Made by a program: the position numbers and the translations under genes. A stretch of DNA of 64,000 nt, taken from positions 1-64,000 of the forward strand of contig CAJMNR010000009.1 in assembly GCA_905214875.1 (NCBI GenBank). The letters are read 5' to 3'. The notes beneath the pieces are model-generated. The model was given only the letters and a program-made list of their open reading frames with translations. It made no database searches and was not told where the DNA came from. Shown one piece after another: positions 16,773 to 26,596 of the stretch (positions are counted from its first letter, which is position 1; each line of letters opens with the position of its first letter). Source of the stretch: an uncultured bacterium (GTDB lineage Bacteria; Bacillota; Clostridia; Lachnospirales; Lachnospiraceae).

Positions 16773-18137
16773 ATGATAAATATTAACGAAGTGATTGAAA
16801 CTAACAAAATGATCGATCAAGAGAATCTTGATGTCCGCACGATCACATTAGGAATCAGCTTACTTGACTGTATCGATTCCAATTTAGAAAAATTAAATGA
16901 TAACATTTATAAGAAAATAACAACCGTAGCGAAAGACTTAGTGAAGACTGGTCAGGATATCGAAAGAGAATACGGTATTCCTATTGTAAATAAGCGAATT
17001 TCTATTACGCCAATTTCTTTAATTGGCGCAAGTGCTTGTAAATCTCCAGAGGATTATGTAACGATTGCTAAGACATTAGACAAAGCAGCAAAAGAAGTTG
17101 GCGTAAACTTCCTTGGTGGTTATTCTGCCTTAGTAAGTAAAGGTATGACACAGAGTGATGAATTCTTAATTCGCTCCATTCCTGAAGCTTTGGCATCTAC
17201 AGACTTTGTATGTAGTTCTGTAAATGTTGGTTCCACAAAGACAGGAATTGATATGGATGCAGTAAAATTACTAGGAGAAATCATCCTTGAAACATCCGAA
17301 CGTACAAAAGACCTTGAATGCAACGGTTGTGCAAAATTAGTAGTATTCTGTAATGCTCCTGATGATAACCCATTTATGGCAGGTGCATTCCACGGCGTAA
17401 CAGAAGGCGATAATGTCATCAATGTCGGCGTAAGTGGTCCTGGTGTTGTTAAAAAAGCATTAGAAAGCTGCCATGGAGTAGATTTCGGTACATTATGCGA
17501 AACAATTAAAAAGACTGCATTTAAGATTACTCGTGTTGGTCAATTAGTAGCAAGAGAAGCTTCAAAACGCCTTGGTATTCCATTTGGTATCATTGATTTA
17601 TCCTTAGCTCCAACTCCTGCAATTGGTGATTCCATTGCAGAAATCTTCCAAGAGATGGGCTTAGAACATGCAGGTGCTCCAGGTACGACAGCAGCACTCG
17701 CTATGTTAAATGATCAAGTCAAAAAGGGCGGCGTAATGGCAAGTTCTTATGTCGGTGGCCTTAGCGGTGCATTTATTCCAGTTAGTGAAGATCAAGGAAT
17801 GATCGATGCCGTAAATGCTGGTGCGTTAACAATTGAAAAATTAGAAGCAATGACTTGTGTTTGCTCTGTAGGTCTTGATATGATCGCAATTCCAGGAAGC
17901 ACAAAAGCAACAACAATTGCTGGTATGATTGCAGATGAAATGGCAATCGGTATGATCAACCAAAAAACAACAGCAGTACGTATTATTCCAGTTATGGGAA
18001 TGGACGTTGGTGATACAGTTGAATTTGGTGGACTTTTAGGATATGCACCTATTATGAAGGTAAATCCATTTAGCTGTGATGACTTCATTAACCGTGGTGG
18101 ACGTATTCCTGCACCTATTCATAGTTTTAAAAACTAA
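16773..18137 (+). CDS. UPF0210 / PFL-family protein (DUF711)
   Basis: A 454-residue cytoplasmic protein of the UPF0210 family, length typical. The family has a fold related to glycyl-radical (pyruvate formate-lyase) enzymes but no known reaction. Gly-rich stretches 'GVSGPGVVKKALE' and 'SSYVGGLSGAFIPVSEDQGM' are conserved hallmarks. It is paired with an ACT-domain gene immediately upstream and ends at a terminator, so the two form a self-contained operon. Recognition of the family is firm; the biochemical role is not known to me. Confidence 0.92.
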   Translation: MININEVIETNKMIDQENLDVRTITLGISLLDCIDSNLEKLNDNIYKKITTVAKDLVKTGQDIEREYGIPIVNKRISITPISLIGASACKSPEDYVTIAKTLDKAAKEVGVNFLGGYSALVSKGMTQSDEFLIRSIPEALASTDFVCSSVNVGSTKTGIDMDAVKLLGEIILETSERTKDLECNGCAKLVVFCNAPDDNPFMAGAFHGVTEGDNVINVGVSGPGVVKKALESCHGVDFGTLCETIKKTAFKITRVGQLVAREASKRLGIPFGIIDLSLAPTPAIGDSIAEIFQEMGLEHAGAPGTTAALAMLNDQVKKGGVMASSYVGGLSGAFIPVSEDQGMIDAVNAGALTIEKLEAMTCVCSVGLDMIAIPGSTKATTIAGMIADEMAIGMINQKTTAVRIIPVMGMDVGDTVEFGGLLGYAPIMKVNPFSCDDFINRGGRIPAPIHSFKN

Positions 18138-18156
18138 TATTTGTCTTAAGTCTGGG

Positions 18157-18186
18157 GCATGCTCTTTGGAGCATGTCTCTTTTTTG
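18157..18186 (+). terminator. terminator after UPF0210
   Basis: GCATGCTC and GAGCATGT form an 8-bp stem around TTTG, followed by CTCTTTTTT. Confidence 0.75.
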
Positions 18187-18381
18187 TTGGAAAGCAGGAG
18201 GCTTGAAGTCATTATGTACGGTATTACATAATTAATGAGGATTTAGAAAGATCCGTTCACGTTAAGTGAAGTTCTAATAGAAAAAATTACGGGATTACTG
18301 ACATAAATGTCAAAGCCATTGAAAGCAACTTAAAGGCTTTGCTACACTATAAGCAAGATTTGAGTTATTGGGGGATAAAAA

Positions 18382-21375
18382 ATGAAAAAGTGTAAAGGTA
18401 TCATGTTAATGATTTTATGTTCATTTTTCTTTTTGCTTGCATACGGAAGAGAATGCGAGGCGGCGATGGCTACTAAACATGTATCGACAAGCGATGATCT
18501 CAGAAAATATGTAAAGGTAGATTCCGACTTGGCTTTGATTTTGGACAAAGACATCACAATGAGCCAATGTACGGAGATAAAAGGAAAAAAAGAAATACGA
18601 GGGAATGGTCATAAGATTATTCGAGGAAGCAGCTTTCATGGGGCGTGGATGTTTTATGTGAAGGAAGGACTATCCTTAACATTAAGAGATCTGACAATTG
18701 ACGGTGCCAATGTAAGCTGTGACAATGGAATCATTAATGTTAAACAGAAAGGTACATTAACAATCATTAATTCCACAATAAAAAACTCTAAGCCTACTTT
18801 GGACGGAGGGGCAATTTCTAATACTGGTGTAGTTATAATGAAAAGTGGAACGATTACAAATTGTTCGACGCAGGCATGTGGTGGAGCAATTTATAATTAT
18901 AAAACTGGTGAATTTCGAATGGAAGGTGGAACCATACAGAATAACTATGCAAAGAACAATGGTGGGGCAGTCTTTATCGGACTTCCGACAAAGACGCAGA
19001 CTTCGGCTAAAATCTCAGGAGGCGTAATTAAGGGAAACACCTGCGGTGGAAAAGGTAGTGCGATTTATTGTGGAAACGTTACAGTTTTAAAGACCCCGAC
19101 AATAAATACAAATAATGATATGTATATTCCATGCGCCAATGGTTTGAAATTGAGTCAATATACTGGCACCAATAAGATAGCATTAAATATGTATACAAAT
19201 GCGTTTAAATCCGTTGTAGTAGCTGGCACTTCCACTTTATTATCGAAAGTATGCTGGAGTAGTGGCGTTAAAAATAGTGCCAATATGCCACTTATGGTGT
19301 TTAATAACAACATTATTATCGGAAGATATGTAACATTAAATTATCATAGTGAAGGAGGCACGAATGCCGTTTTTAAAAGCACAAAAGTTCTTTGGGGTTC
19401 TGCTTGTCCAACAATGCCGACCCTTCAAAAGACGGGATATAAATTCGTAGGATGGACGATTGGTAAAGGTTCGACCACCTATTTTAAAGCAGGTAATAAG
19501 GTGGCTCTTGAAACCGGAAGTTATGAGCTATATCCAAGCTTTACTCCGCTTTCCTTTAATGTGACCTTTGATTCCATGGGCGGCTCAAAGGTGAGCACGG
19601 TTAAGCAGGTGACGTACGATAAGGTATTTGGCGCGATGCCAGTTTCTACAAGGACAGGATACACCTTTCAAGGGTGGTATTCAAAAGATGGAAAAACAAA
19701 CTATAGAGAGACGACAGTATGTAAGCTATTATCGAATACGGTTCTTTATGCAAAATGGTCAGCAAATAAAGTGAAACTTAAGTTTGATTGCACAGGCGGA
19801 ACGAATGTTGCCGACAAAACGATTACCTACGGTCAGAATCCTGATTTAACAGTGACATCTAGTAGGACAGGTTATTATTTTAAAGGATGGTATCTGGAAG
19901 CATCCTGCAAGACGAAAGCAGAAGCTGCAACGCTTGCTTATTCGACAAAGGATGTTACGGTATATGCCAAATGGGAGCCAATCCAAGTGAAGCTTTCCTT
20001 TGACTGTGAAGGAGGAACGAAGATTGCTGACATGACAATCACTTATGATCAGAAACCTGACTTGACAGTGACTACTAGCAAAACAGGCTATCATTTCAAA
20101 GGATGGTATCTGGATTCATCCTTTAAAACGAAAGCAGATGCAGAGAAACTTTCGCATTCTTTAAAAGACGTTACGGTATATGCCAAATGGGAAGCAATCA
20201 AAGTAAAGCTCACATTTGAGAGTTCGGGAGGAACAAAGGTTCCAAGTAAAACAATTACTTATGATCAGAAACTTGACCTGACACAGACAAGTTCCAGATA
20301 TGGATATGATTTTGCTGGATGGTATTTAGAACCGAAGTGTGTAAATAAAGCAGACCCTGAAAAACTAGCACATTCCCTTACAGATGTCACAGTTTTTGCA
20401 AAATGGACGGCAAAGCAGTATGCTGTCAAGTTTGTAGCTGCTGGAGGCAAAGTGCAATATAGTTTAAAACAAGTTACATATAATCAGAAAATAGGCGCAC
20501 TTCCTACTACGAGCCGGAAAGGATATCTGTTCCAAGGCTGGTACACCAAAGCATCTGGCGGAGTAAAAGTGACTTCCGACTATTTGATTCAAAAAGACAG
20601 GGAATTCTCGTTGTATGCCCACTGGGTTAAGAACGATGTCACCAGTCTTAGTATCGTTACGATGAAACATACATACTATGCTGGTAAAAATATTGGAACA
20701 AAGGATATCACGTTAAAGGCAGTATTTCGTGATGGTAATGTAAAGACAATCAAATCTGGGTATACAATTAAAAAATATAGTAATAAAGTAGGAAAGCGAA
20801 CGATTACCATTCAATACATGAACAAAAGAGTGACGACTACATGTACTTGGTATGATAAAAAGAAATTAAACAGTATGAAATTGAAACAATCAAAAGCTAC
20901 GGTCTATGTGGGAGATAAAAAGAGGATTCAAGTTCAATCGGCATATGGCATTACAGAAGGCGTTAGCTATAAGAGTTCTAATAGTAAAGTAGTTGCGGTA
21001 TCAAAAACAGGTGAATGTACAGCAAAGAAGAGTGGAAAAGCAACGATAAAAGTTACAATTACGATTAATGGTCATAAGAAGACGTTATCGTATACGATGA
21101 AGGTAAAAAAACCAGAGTTAAAAATAATTGTTGGCACGAAACGAATAAAAAATAATAGTGTTTCCTTTAAGACAACGAAAAAAGGCGTAAAGGGCAATCT
21201 CACATGGTCCATTAGCAATAGTAAGGTAGGTACCATTGATAAAAAAACAGGAAACATTAAAATCAAAAACTCAGGGGTTACATATGTGACTGCAAAAGCG
21301 AAGGGAGTTACCTGCAAAATAAAGATTAGATTTGTAAAGACCAAAAAGAATATACAGTATTTTCGCGTTTCTTGA
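18382..21375 (+). CDS. large secreted surface protein: beta-helix, InlB-type repeats, Ig-like end
   Basis: A 997-residue exported protein. A signal peptide is clear (MKKCKG, hydrophobic run, likely cut after CEA near 27). Residues about 60-260 form a right-handed beta-helix-like part rich in short G/N-containing turns (GGAISNTG, GGAIYNY, GGAVFIG). Residues about 315-750 contain six InlB B-repeat / Flg_new units, each ending 'GW..' and 'YAKW'-like. The C-terminal part (about 830-997) resembles bacterial Ig-like group 2 domains (GDKKRIQV, KSSNSKVVAVS, GTIDKKTGNIKI). No LPxTG, SLH or choline-binding motif is visible, so its attachment to the cell is unclear. An adhesin or surface layer role is likely. 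A weak TTGAAA/TACACT promoter lies near 18320-18350. Confidence 0.85.
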   Translation: MKKCKGIMLMILCSFFFLLAYGRECEAAMATKHVSTSDDLRKYVKVDSDLALILDKDITMSQCTEIKGKKEIRGNGHKIIRGSSFHGAWMFYVKEGLSLTLRDLTIDGANVSCDNGIINVKQKGTLTIINSTIKNSKPTLDGGAISNTGVVIMKSGTITNCSTQACGGAIYNYKTGEFRMEGGTIQNNYAKNNGGAVFIGLPTKTQTSAKISGGVIKGNTCGGKGSAIYCGNVTVLKTPTINTNNDMYIPCANGLKLSQYTGTNKIALNMYTNAFKSVVVAGTSTLLSKVCWSSGVKNSANMPLMVFNNNIIIGRYVTLNYHSEGGTNAVFKSTKVLWGSACPTMPTLQKTGYKFVGWTIGKGSTTYFKAGNKVALETGSYELYPSFTPLSFNVTFDSMGGSKVSTVKQVTYDKVFGAMPVSTRTGYTFQGWYSKDGKTNYRETTVCKLLSNTVLYAKWSANKVKLKFDCTGGTNVADKTITYGQNPDLTVTSSRTGYYFKGWYLEASCKTKAEAATLAYSTKDVTVYAKWEPIQVKLSFDCEGGTKIADMTITYDQKPDLTVTTSKTGYHFKGWYLDSSFKTKADAEKLSHSLKDVTVYAKWEAIKVKLTFESSGGTKVPSKTITYDQKLDLTQTSSRYGYDFAGWYLEPKCVNKADPEKLAHSLTDVTVFAKWTAKQYAVKFVAAGGKVQYSLKQVTYNQKIGALPTTSRKGYLFQGWYTKASGGVKVTSDYLIQKDREFSLYAHWVKNDVTSLSIVTMKHTYYAGKNIGTKDITLKAVFRDGNVKTIKSGYTIKKYSNKVGKRTITIQYMNKRVTTTCTWYDKKKLNSMKLKQSKATVYVGDKKRIQVQSAYGITEGVSYKSSNSKVVAVSKTGECTAKKSGKATIKVTITINGHKKTLSYTMKVKKPELKIIVGTKRIKNNSVSFKTTKKGVKGNLTWSISNSKVGTIDKKTGNIKIKNSGVTYVTAKAKGVTCKIKIRFVKTKKNIQYFRVS
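19552..20628 (+). repeat. five tandem InlB-type repeats within the surface protein gene
   Basis: Units of about 205-215 bp start near 19552, 19771, 19987, 20203 and 20416; a more divergent sixth copy precedes them near 19330. The middle three are closest to one another in DNA (for example GTTACGGTATATGCCAAATG occurs in two copies), which favours copy-number change by recombination. Confidence 0.8.
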
Positions 21376-21464
21376 CAGTGAATCGTAAATGAATTATTTA
21401 CTATGATAAAAAAATATGGTACATTGGTACTAGTTGAAATTACGAAAGACTTATAGGAGAATTT

Positions 21465-22334
21465 ATGCACAAAAAGAAAGTATTTCATTATAAAAGATGT
21501 TACATAGCGATATTTCTTGTATTACTTGTTATCTGTCTGGTATTAGGCTCTGCCCACGGAGCGGCGAGAAAAGAGAAAAAATTAAATACGATAGTAACCG
21601 CTTGTGTTCCGGAAGAAGAGACAGATGCAGGTAATACTGCGGTAACAAGTGATCAAAAAGTATCTCAATTGATGGAGCAAAAGAATTATGCTCTTACCCT
21701 ACAGGTACAGGCGAAAAAAGGTGTCGATGAAGATCAAGGGGAAGTCAAATATGCCTTAGTAGAAGCTGATTTAGAGGAGTTTAAGAAATTAAACCGTGAA
21801 GATTTTCATGATTTTATCGATGAAATCAGTTCTTTAAGCTATGACTACTATACTGTTTCCTTTGGCGATGGAACGGGTTTAGTATTTCATCCGAAGTATG
21901 CATATTGGTCCATGTATGGAACATTAGATGAACAGTATAATATTAAGAAACTAATTTCTTATGTAGATGCGTCTAATGATCAGATTGAACGTGTGTCTTT
22001 GGAGAAAGATGACCAGGTTCAAAAATTCATTGAGAAAATCACTGAAAAGTATAAGGATGATAAATGGTATAAGGTTGAGACAAAATTCCTTTATGACAAT
22101 ATCTTTGAGGTAAAGATTAGGATTAATATAAAGACTAATACACTTGAGAGCGCAAAGAAAGCAATCCGTGACATTGAACAGAAGGCGGACAATGGGGAGT
22201 ATCGATTAAACTTTGAAGTCACATGTGTTGACGAGGGAAAAGAAGTCATTACGATGTACTTTGGAGAAGAACATGGCCAATATGTCTATGTAGAAAATGG
22301 GCATCGTGTTACGTTGGATACGATTGAATATTAA
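21465..22334 (+). CDS. membrane-anchored hypothetical protein
   Basis: A 289-residue protein with a positively charged start, one N-terminal membrane helix (about residues 13-30, YIAIFLVLLVICLVLGSAHG) and a large extracytoplasmic acidic domain. The middle part has repeated motifs of Tyr/Asp ('DYYTVSFGDGTGL') but no recognised domain, lipobox or catalytic motif. AGGAG before ATG 21465 supports the start. It follows the large surface protein by 90 bp on the same strand and may share its transcription. Function unknown. Confidence 0.65.
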   Translation: MHKKKVFHYKRCYIAIFLVLLVICLVLGSAHGAARKEKKLNTIVTACVPEEETDAGNTAVTSDQKVSQLMEQKNYALTLQVQAKKGVDEDQGEVKYALVEADLEEFKKLNREDFHDFIDEISSLSYDYYTVSFGDGTGLVFHPKYAYWSMYGTLDEQYNIKKLISYVDASNDQIERVSLEKDDQVQKFIEKITEKYKDDKWYKVETKFLYDNIFEVKIRINIKTNTLESAKKAIRDIEQKADNGEYRLNFEVTCVDEGKEVITMYFGEEHGQYVYVENGHRVTLDTIEY

Positions 22335-22432
22335 GAATAGTATGAGTTTGCACCAAATATCTTATGAGCGCAAGGAAAATGATTAATAAAAATAAGAAAT
22401 TAAGAAATTCTTAAAAAAATATAAAAATATCA

Positions 22433-22461
22433 TTGACTCTGTCGAATTAAAGTGCTAATAT
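22433..22461 (+). promoter_or_regulatory. sigma-A promoter of the T-box / cstA unit
   Basis: TTGACT at 22433-22438, 17-bp spacer, TAATAT at 22456-22461, a few bases before the T-box leader begins. Confidence 0.7.
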
Positions 22462-22467
22462 ATGAAA

Positions 22468-22748
22468 ACAATAAGATATATTTGAAATGCAATGAATGGG
22501 ATACATTCTATTGTCGTTATTCATTTCAGAGAGTTGCCGATTTGCTGAAAGGCAATATGATACACGATAGGACATCACCCATGAGCATCGCTGCTGAACG
22601 AATAAACTAGTAAGTTGCGACGTAGTCTTCACGTTATGAAGAGCATATTGTTTGATATGACAGAGAGGTCCATTAGGGCAATTAGAGTGGTAACGCGGAT
22701 GATATTCGTCTCTATGAATAATGTAAATTATTCATAGAGGCTTTTTTT
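22468..22748 (+). promoter_or_regulatory. T-box leader, probable tRNA-Ile specificity
   Basis: The leader has the T-box core AGAGTGGTAACGCGG at 22684-22698, followed by a 14-bp terminator stem (22709-22740) and a T-run. Stem I can be drawn: a base ATGC/GCAT, a kink-turn (AATGA opposite GA), a helix ATGGG/CCCAT, and an internal loop whose 3' side reads GAC-ATC-A, the expected place of the specifier codon. ATC means isoleucine. AGAGAG and the TTGCC...GGCAA distal stem also fit. The variable base of the T-box (TGGT) would pair with discriminator A, as in tRNA-Ile. Uncharged tRNA would permit read-through into cstA. Confidence 0.88.
22709..22748 (+). terminator. T-box-controlled terminator
   Basis: TCTCTATGAATAAT and ATTATTCATAGAGG form a nearly perfect 14-bp stem with a GTAA loop, followed by CTTTTTTTT. 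Confidence 0.85.
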
Positions 22749-22905
22749 TACTAAAAAAAGCTCTCTGCAAGTACCAAGTGTCCCTAAAAGAGGTATTACA
22801 ATGAAGTGAGTGCGCGCTTTAACTTCTAAGTATTACCTCAGCTTAATTTTATATGCTTAGCAATTGATTTTAAGTATATCTCAAATTTAATTAGGAGATG
22901 AAAGT

Positions 22906-24597
22906 ATGAATGGCATAGCAATTATTTTAATCGCAGTTGTAGTTTTAGGAGGCGCATATCTTTTCTACGGCAGGTTTTTAGCGAAAAAATGGGGGATTGA
23001 TCCGAAAACCAAAACACCAGCATATGAGATGGAAGATGGCGTAGATTATGTGCCAGCAGATACAGGTGTCGTATTTGGCCATCAATTTGCATCCATCGCA
23101 GGTGCAGGCCCAATCAACGGTCCAATTCAAGCAGCCATCTTTGGCTGGGTTCCCGTTTTACTTTGGATTCTTTTGGGTGGTGTTTTCTTTGGAGCAGTTC
23201 AGGATTTTGCATCTATGTATGCTTCTGTTAAGAACAAAGGTCGCTCCATTGGTTATATTATTGAATTGTACATAGGTAAGCTTGGTAAAAAGTTATTCTT
23301 ACTATTTACTTGGTTATTTTCCATTCTTGTTGTAGCAGCATTTGCCGATATCGTAGCAACGACATTTAATGGCTTTAATACAGATGGTTCACACAATAGT
23401 TTTAATGCAAGTGTAGCAACTACATCCATTATCTTTATCTTATTTGCAGTTGGTCTTGGTTTCTTTTTGAAATATGCAAAATGCAAACCAATGATCAATA
23501 CAATCGTTGCAATCGCTTTATTAGTGGTAGCAATCGCACTTGGTATGAATTTACCAGTATATCAATCCACTGGATTTTGGCTGTTATTTGTATTCGGTTA
23601 TGTAATCGTTGCGTGTGTAACGCCAGTTTGGGCATTGTTACAGCCTAGAGATTATCTAAACAGTTTCTTATTAATTGCCATGATGATAATCAGTTTTGTT
23701 GGTATCATCGCTTACAATCCAAGCATGAACCTTGATGCATTTACAGGATTTACATTTACTTCTTCAAAAGGAGTTACAAGCTATTTATTCCCATCCTTAT
23801 TTGTAACAATTGCATGTGGTGCGGTTTCTGGTTTCCACTCCTTAGTATCTTCCGGTACAGCAAGTAAACAAATCAAGTCTGAAAAAGCAATGCTTCCTGT
23901 ATCCTTTGGTGCAATGTTATTAGAGAGTTTCTTAGCAATTATCGCTTTAATCGCCGTTGGTTCTTTCGCAAAAGGCGATGAGATCTTATCACAGAATCCT
24001 CCTGTTGTATTTGCAACAGCAGTATCTGCATTTGTAACAAAGATTGGGTTACCTAAAGATTTCGGATACACATTAATCTTACTTGCTATCTCAGCATTTG
24101 GTTTAACAAGTCTTGACTCCGTAGCACGTGTTGGACGTCTTTCATTCCAAGAGTTCTTTATTGAAGATGATGCAAAGCCATCTGCTTGGAGAAGCGTTGT
24201 GACTAATCCATATTTCGCTACAGGATTAACATTAGTATTAAGTTTCTTACTTGCAAAAGTAGGATATGAAAATATTTGGCCATTATTTGGTTCTGCTAAC
24301 CAATTACTTAGTGCATTAGCATTAATTGCTTGTGCCGTATTCTTAAAGAAGACGAAACGTCAAGGGGTTATGCTATGGGCACCTATGTTTATCATGTTAG
24401 GTGTAACATTTACAGCACTTATCCTTAAGATGAAAGATTTATGTAGTGCATTATCTACGAACTTTAAATCAGGAGATGCATTACAATTAACATTTGCCGT
24501 ATTACTCTTTATCCTTGGACTCATTGTAGCTGTTCAAGGTATTAAGAAATTATTTGGCAAAGACAAGGACGTAAACAGTAATTCTGTTGCTGCATAA
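22906..24597 (+). CDS. cstA: CstA-family carbon starvation transporter
   Basis: A 563-residue polytopic membrane protein with roughly 15-16 hydrophobic segments. The family signatures FGHQFASIAGAGPINGP near 65 and GAVQDFASMYASVKNKG near 100 are clear, as is FHSLVSSGTASKQI near 305. CstA/BtsT proteins import peptides or pyruvate. The size is close to the shorter Gram-positive CstA form rather than the 700-residue E. coli one. A T-box lies upstream, so expression probably rises when isoleucyl-tRNA is uncharged, which favours a peptide or amino-acid supply role here. TTAGGAGATG supports the start. A terminator follows. Confidence 0.93.
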   Translation: MNGIAIILIAVVVLGGAYLFYGRFLAKKWGIDPKTKTPAYEMEDGVDYVPADTGVVFGHQFASIAGAGPINGPIQAAIFGWVPVLLWILLGGVFFGAVQDFASMYASVKNKGRSIGYIIELYIGKLGKKLFLLFTWLFSILVVAAFADIVATTFNGFNTDGSHNSFNASVATTSIIFILFAVGLGFFLKYAKCKPMINTIVAIALLVVAIALGMNLPVYQSTGFWLLFVFGYVIVACVTPVWALLQPRDYLNSFLLIAMMIISFVGIIAYNPSMNLDAFTGFTFTSSKGVTSYLFPSLFVTIACGAVSGFHSLVSSGTASKQIKSEKAMLPVSFGAMLLESFLAIIALIAVGSFAKGDEILSQNPPVVFATAVSAFVTKIGLPKDFGYTLILLAISAFGLTSLDSVARVGRLSFQEFFIEDDAKPSAWRSVVTNPYFATGLTLVLSFLLAKVGYENIWPLFGSANQLLSALALIACAVFLKKTKRQGVMLWAPMFIMLGVTFTALILKMKDLCSALSTNFKSGDALQLTFAVLLFILGLIVAVQGIKKLFGKDKDVNSNSVAA

Positions 24598-24610
24598 TTA
24601 ATTTAAAAAA

Positions 24611-24656
24611 AGCATCACATTTTGTTGTCATTGGGATGAAATGTGGTGTTTTTTTA
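24611..24656 (+). terminator. terminator after cstA
   Basis: CATCACATTT pairs with AAATGTGGTG through one G-U pair, followed by TTTTTTT. Confidence 0.75.
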
Positions 24657-24741
24657 TCTTGAAAGTAAAATAAATTAGATTTATGATAAAGGTTGGGGGA
24701 TTTTGTTATTGCAGACATAGATTAGGAAAGGATTATTACTT

Positions 24742-25446
24742 ATGAACGAGACAAAAAAGAATACATTGGATGAGAAAAAATACCGAGTGGCGTGTCTGAT
24801 TGCAGTGGTAGTTGTATTGCTTATCGTAGCTGTGATCTTTCTAGTGTTTAAACATCAGGATAAATCGACTAATGCCAATGTAGACAGAGTTGTGGCACAG
24901 CTAGGTTACGAGGAAGCCTACAAGATGCTTACCGATTTGCAAAACACAGCTTATGAAAAACAGACGGTTGCCCAGTTTGACGAATCGATTGAATCTTATT
25001 TTCAAGGGAAGAACTGTACGTTTGCACAGGCCATGGAAAGTGTGGAGAAGACGATTTCGCCAGATGATTTATCGTACTCATTTATAATGAACACACTTAA
25101 GGCATCGTGTTCCGAATTGAATCCGGAAAACCCTAAGCCATATATCGTTTCGGATATGACAGTTAAGTATATTGACAATACGGGAGCAGAAGGAACGATG
25201 ATGTTATCGGTCAAGTTAGAATATTCCATCATAGATACAAAAATTATTAGCGTTCAAGAACGAGATGAAGACATTCAAGAGTATTTAAAAGGTGTAAGGA
25301 ATTTTGCAAATCAGAATATCGTTTCTAGTATGAAAGAAAATGATGTAAAAGACGAAATTGAGACTAAGATGGCGGATTTAACAAAGAATCTTAGTAATGA
25401 AAAAATCGTGCTCAAAGGGCACTTAGAGGAAATGAAGATATCCTAG
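24742..25446 (+). CDS. single-pass membrane hypothetical protein
   Basis: A 234-residue protein: short cytoplasmic start, one membrane helix at about residues 18-39 (VACLIAVVVVLLIVAVIFLV), then an acidic extracytoplasmic domain of about 190 residues that looks mainly helical. No lipobox, metal motif or catalytic signature was found. GGAAAGGATT lies before ATG 24742. It stands between terminated cstA and a separate yitT promoter, so it is probably its own unit. Function not recognised. Confidence 0.65.
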   Translation: MNETKKNTLDEKKYRVACLIAVVVVLLIVAVIFLVFKHQDKSTNANVDRVVAQLGYEEAYKMLTDLQNTAYEKQTVAQFDESIESYFQGKNCTFAQAMESVEKTISPDDLSYSFIMNTLKASCSELNPENPKPYIVSDMTVKYIDNTGAEGTMMLSVKLEYSIIDTKIISVQERDEDIQEYLKGVRNFANQNIVSSMKENDVKDEIETKMADLTKNLSNEKIVLKGHLEEMKIS

Positions 25447-25477
25447 AAAAACGAAATAGCTACCATATTTTACATAT

Positions 25478-25505
25478 TTGAATTCTTATACATTTTATAT
25501 ATAAT
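25478..25505 (+). promoter_or_regulatory. sigma-A promoter of the yitT-like gene
   Basis: TTGAAT at 25478-25483, 16-bp spacer and TATAAT at 25500-25505, about 38 bp before the start codon. Confidence 0.6.
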
Positions 25506-25542
25506 GTCAACGTATCAAAATAAGGAATAAAGAGGAAGTAGT

Positions 25543-26412
25543 ATGAACAAAAAAGCTACGTTGGCAAAGGATGCGAAAAGGATTCTATTAGTGGCATTGG
25601 CTGCGTTGATCTCAGCAGTCAACATGAAGACATTTGTCTATACAGGAAATCTATTACCAGGGGGATTCAGCGGATTAACCTTATTGATCATCAATGTGTT
25701 TAAAAAGTTTGCTGACATTACGATTCCATACAGTGTGTTGTATATTGCACTTAATATACCGACTATCTATATCGGATATCGTTATATTGGTAAGAAGTTT
25801 ACGACTTATTCCTGTATTTTCATTTTCTTATTTTCAATTGTAAGCGATATCATTCCGATATATACGATTACAAGCGATATGCTGTTGATCACGGTATTTG
25901 GAGGTATTATCAATGGGGCAGTCGTAGGACTTTGTCTGATGCAGGGAGCAACTGCAGGAGGTACCGATTTTATATCCATTTACTTTGCAGAGAAAAGCGG
26001 AAAAGATGTATGGAACTATATTTTGGCCGGAAATATGGTCGTATTAATATTGGCAGGCTTACTAAATAACAATTGGGAAATTGCCCTCTATTCGATAATT
26101 TTTCAGTATGTCAGTACACAGGTCGTATCGATGTTGCATAAACGATATAAAAAAGTAACGTTATTTGTAATAACGAAATGTTACAAAGAGATCTATGAAG
26201 GAATTCGCTGTATTACAAACCATGATGCGACACTTCTTAAAGGCATTGGCTGCTATAGCAATGGTGAACGCGATGTGTTATTTTCAGTAATCAACCACGA
26301 TCAGTTAGGAACGATTCTTGCAATGATCAAACGGATTGATAAAGAAGCATTTGTGGATGTTGTAAAAACAGAAGAGTTAGATGGAACATTTTATAAACGA
26401 CCAAATGATTAA
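25543..26412 (+). CDS. YitT-family membrane protein
   Basis: A 289-residue membrane protein with five or six helices in residues about 12-195 (YitT_membrane, DUF161) and a soluble C-terminal DUF2179 domain (about 200-285) of ferredoxin-like/ACT-type pattern. The 'LPGGFSGLTLLI' and 'GATAGGTDFISIYFAEKSG' signatures are typical. The family is common in Firmicutes, and its transport substrate is not established. AGAGGAAG precedes ATG 25543. Confidence 0.88.
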   Translation: MNKKATLAKDAKRILLVALAALISAVNMKTFVYTGNLLPGGFSGLTLLIINVFKKFADITIPYSVLYIALNIPTIYIGYRYIGKKFTTYSCIFIFLFSIVSDIIPIYTITSDMLLITVFGGIINGAVVGLCLMQGATAGGTDFISIYFAEKSGKDVWNYILAGNMVVLILAGLLNNNWEIALYSIIFQYVSTQVVSMLHKRYKKVTLFVITKCYKEIYEGIRCITNHDATLLKGIGCYSNGERDVLFSVINHDQLGTILAMIKRIDKEAFVDVVKTEELDGTFYKRPND

Positions 26413-26518
26413 AATGAGCTTAACCGCACCGGATTTAATGACAATATGTGGATTGGATATTTTTTAAATAACCATGAAAAAATAGATTACGTAAGCGTAA
26501 ATAGTTCATGCATAAACG

Positions 26519-26548
26519 TTGCAAAATAGGATAGCATGATAGTATAAT
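26519..26548 (+). promoter_or_regulatory. sigma-A promoter of pepD
   Basis: TTGCAA at 26519-26524, 18-bp spacer, TATAAT at 26543-26548. Confidence 0.6.
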
Positions 26549-26596
26549 GTACATGGAATGTTTATTCCAAAATTAACAAAGACTGGAGATAGATTT

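Noticed and set aside
19552..20628. Repeats considered as a CRISPR-like array
   Set aside because: Units are 205-215 bp, in frame, and code the same protein domain, so they are coding repeats.
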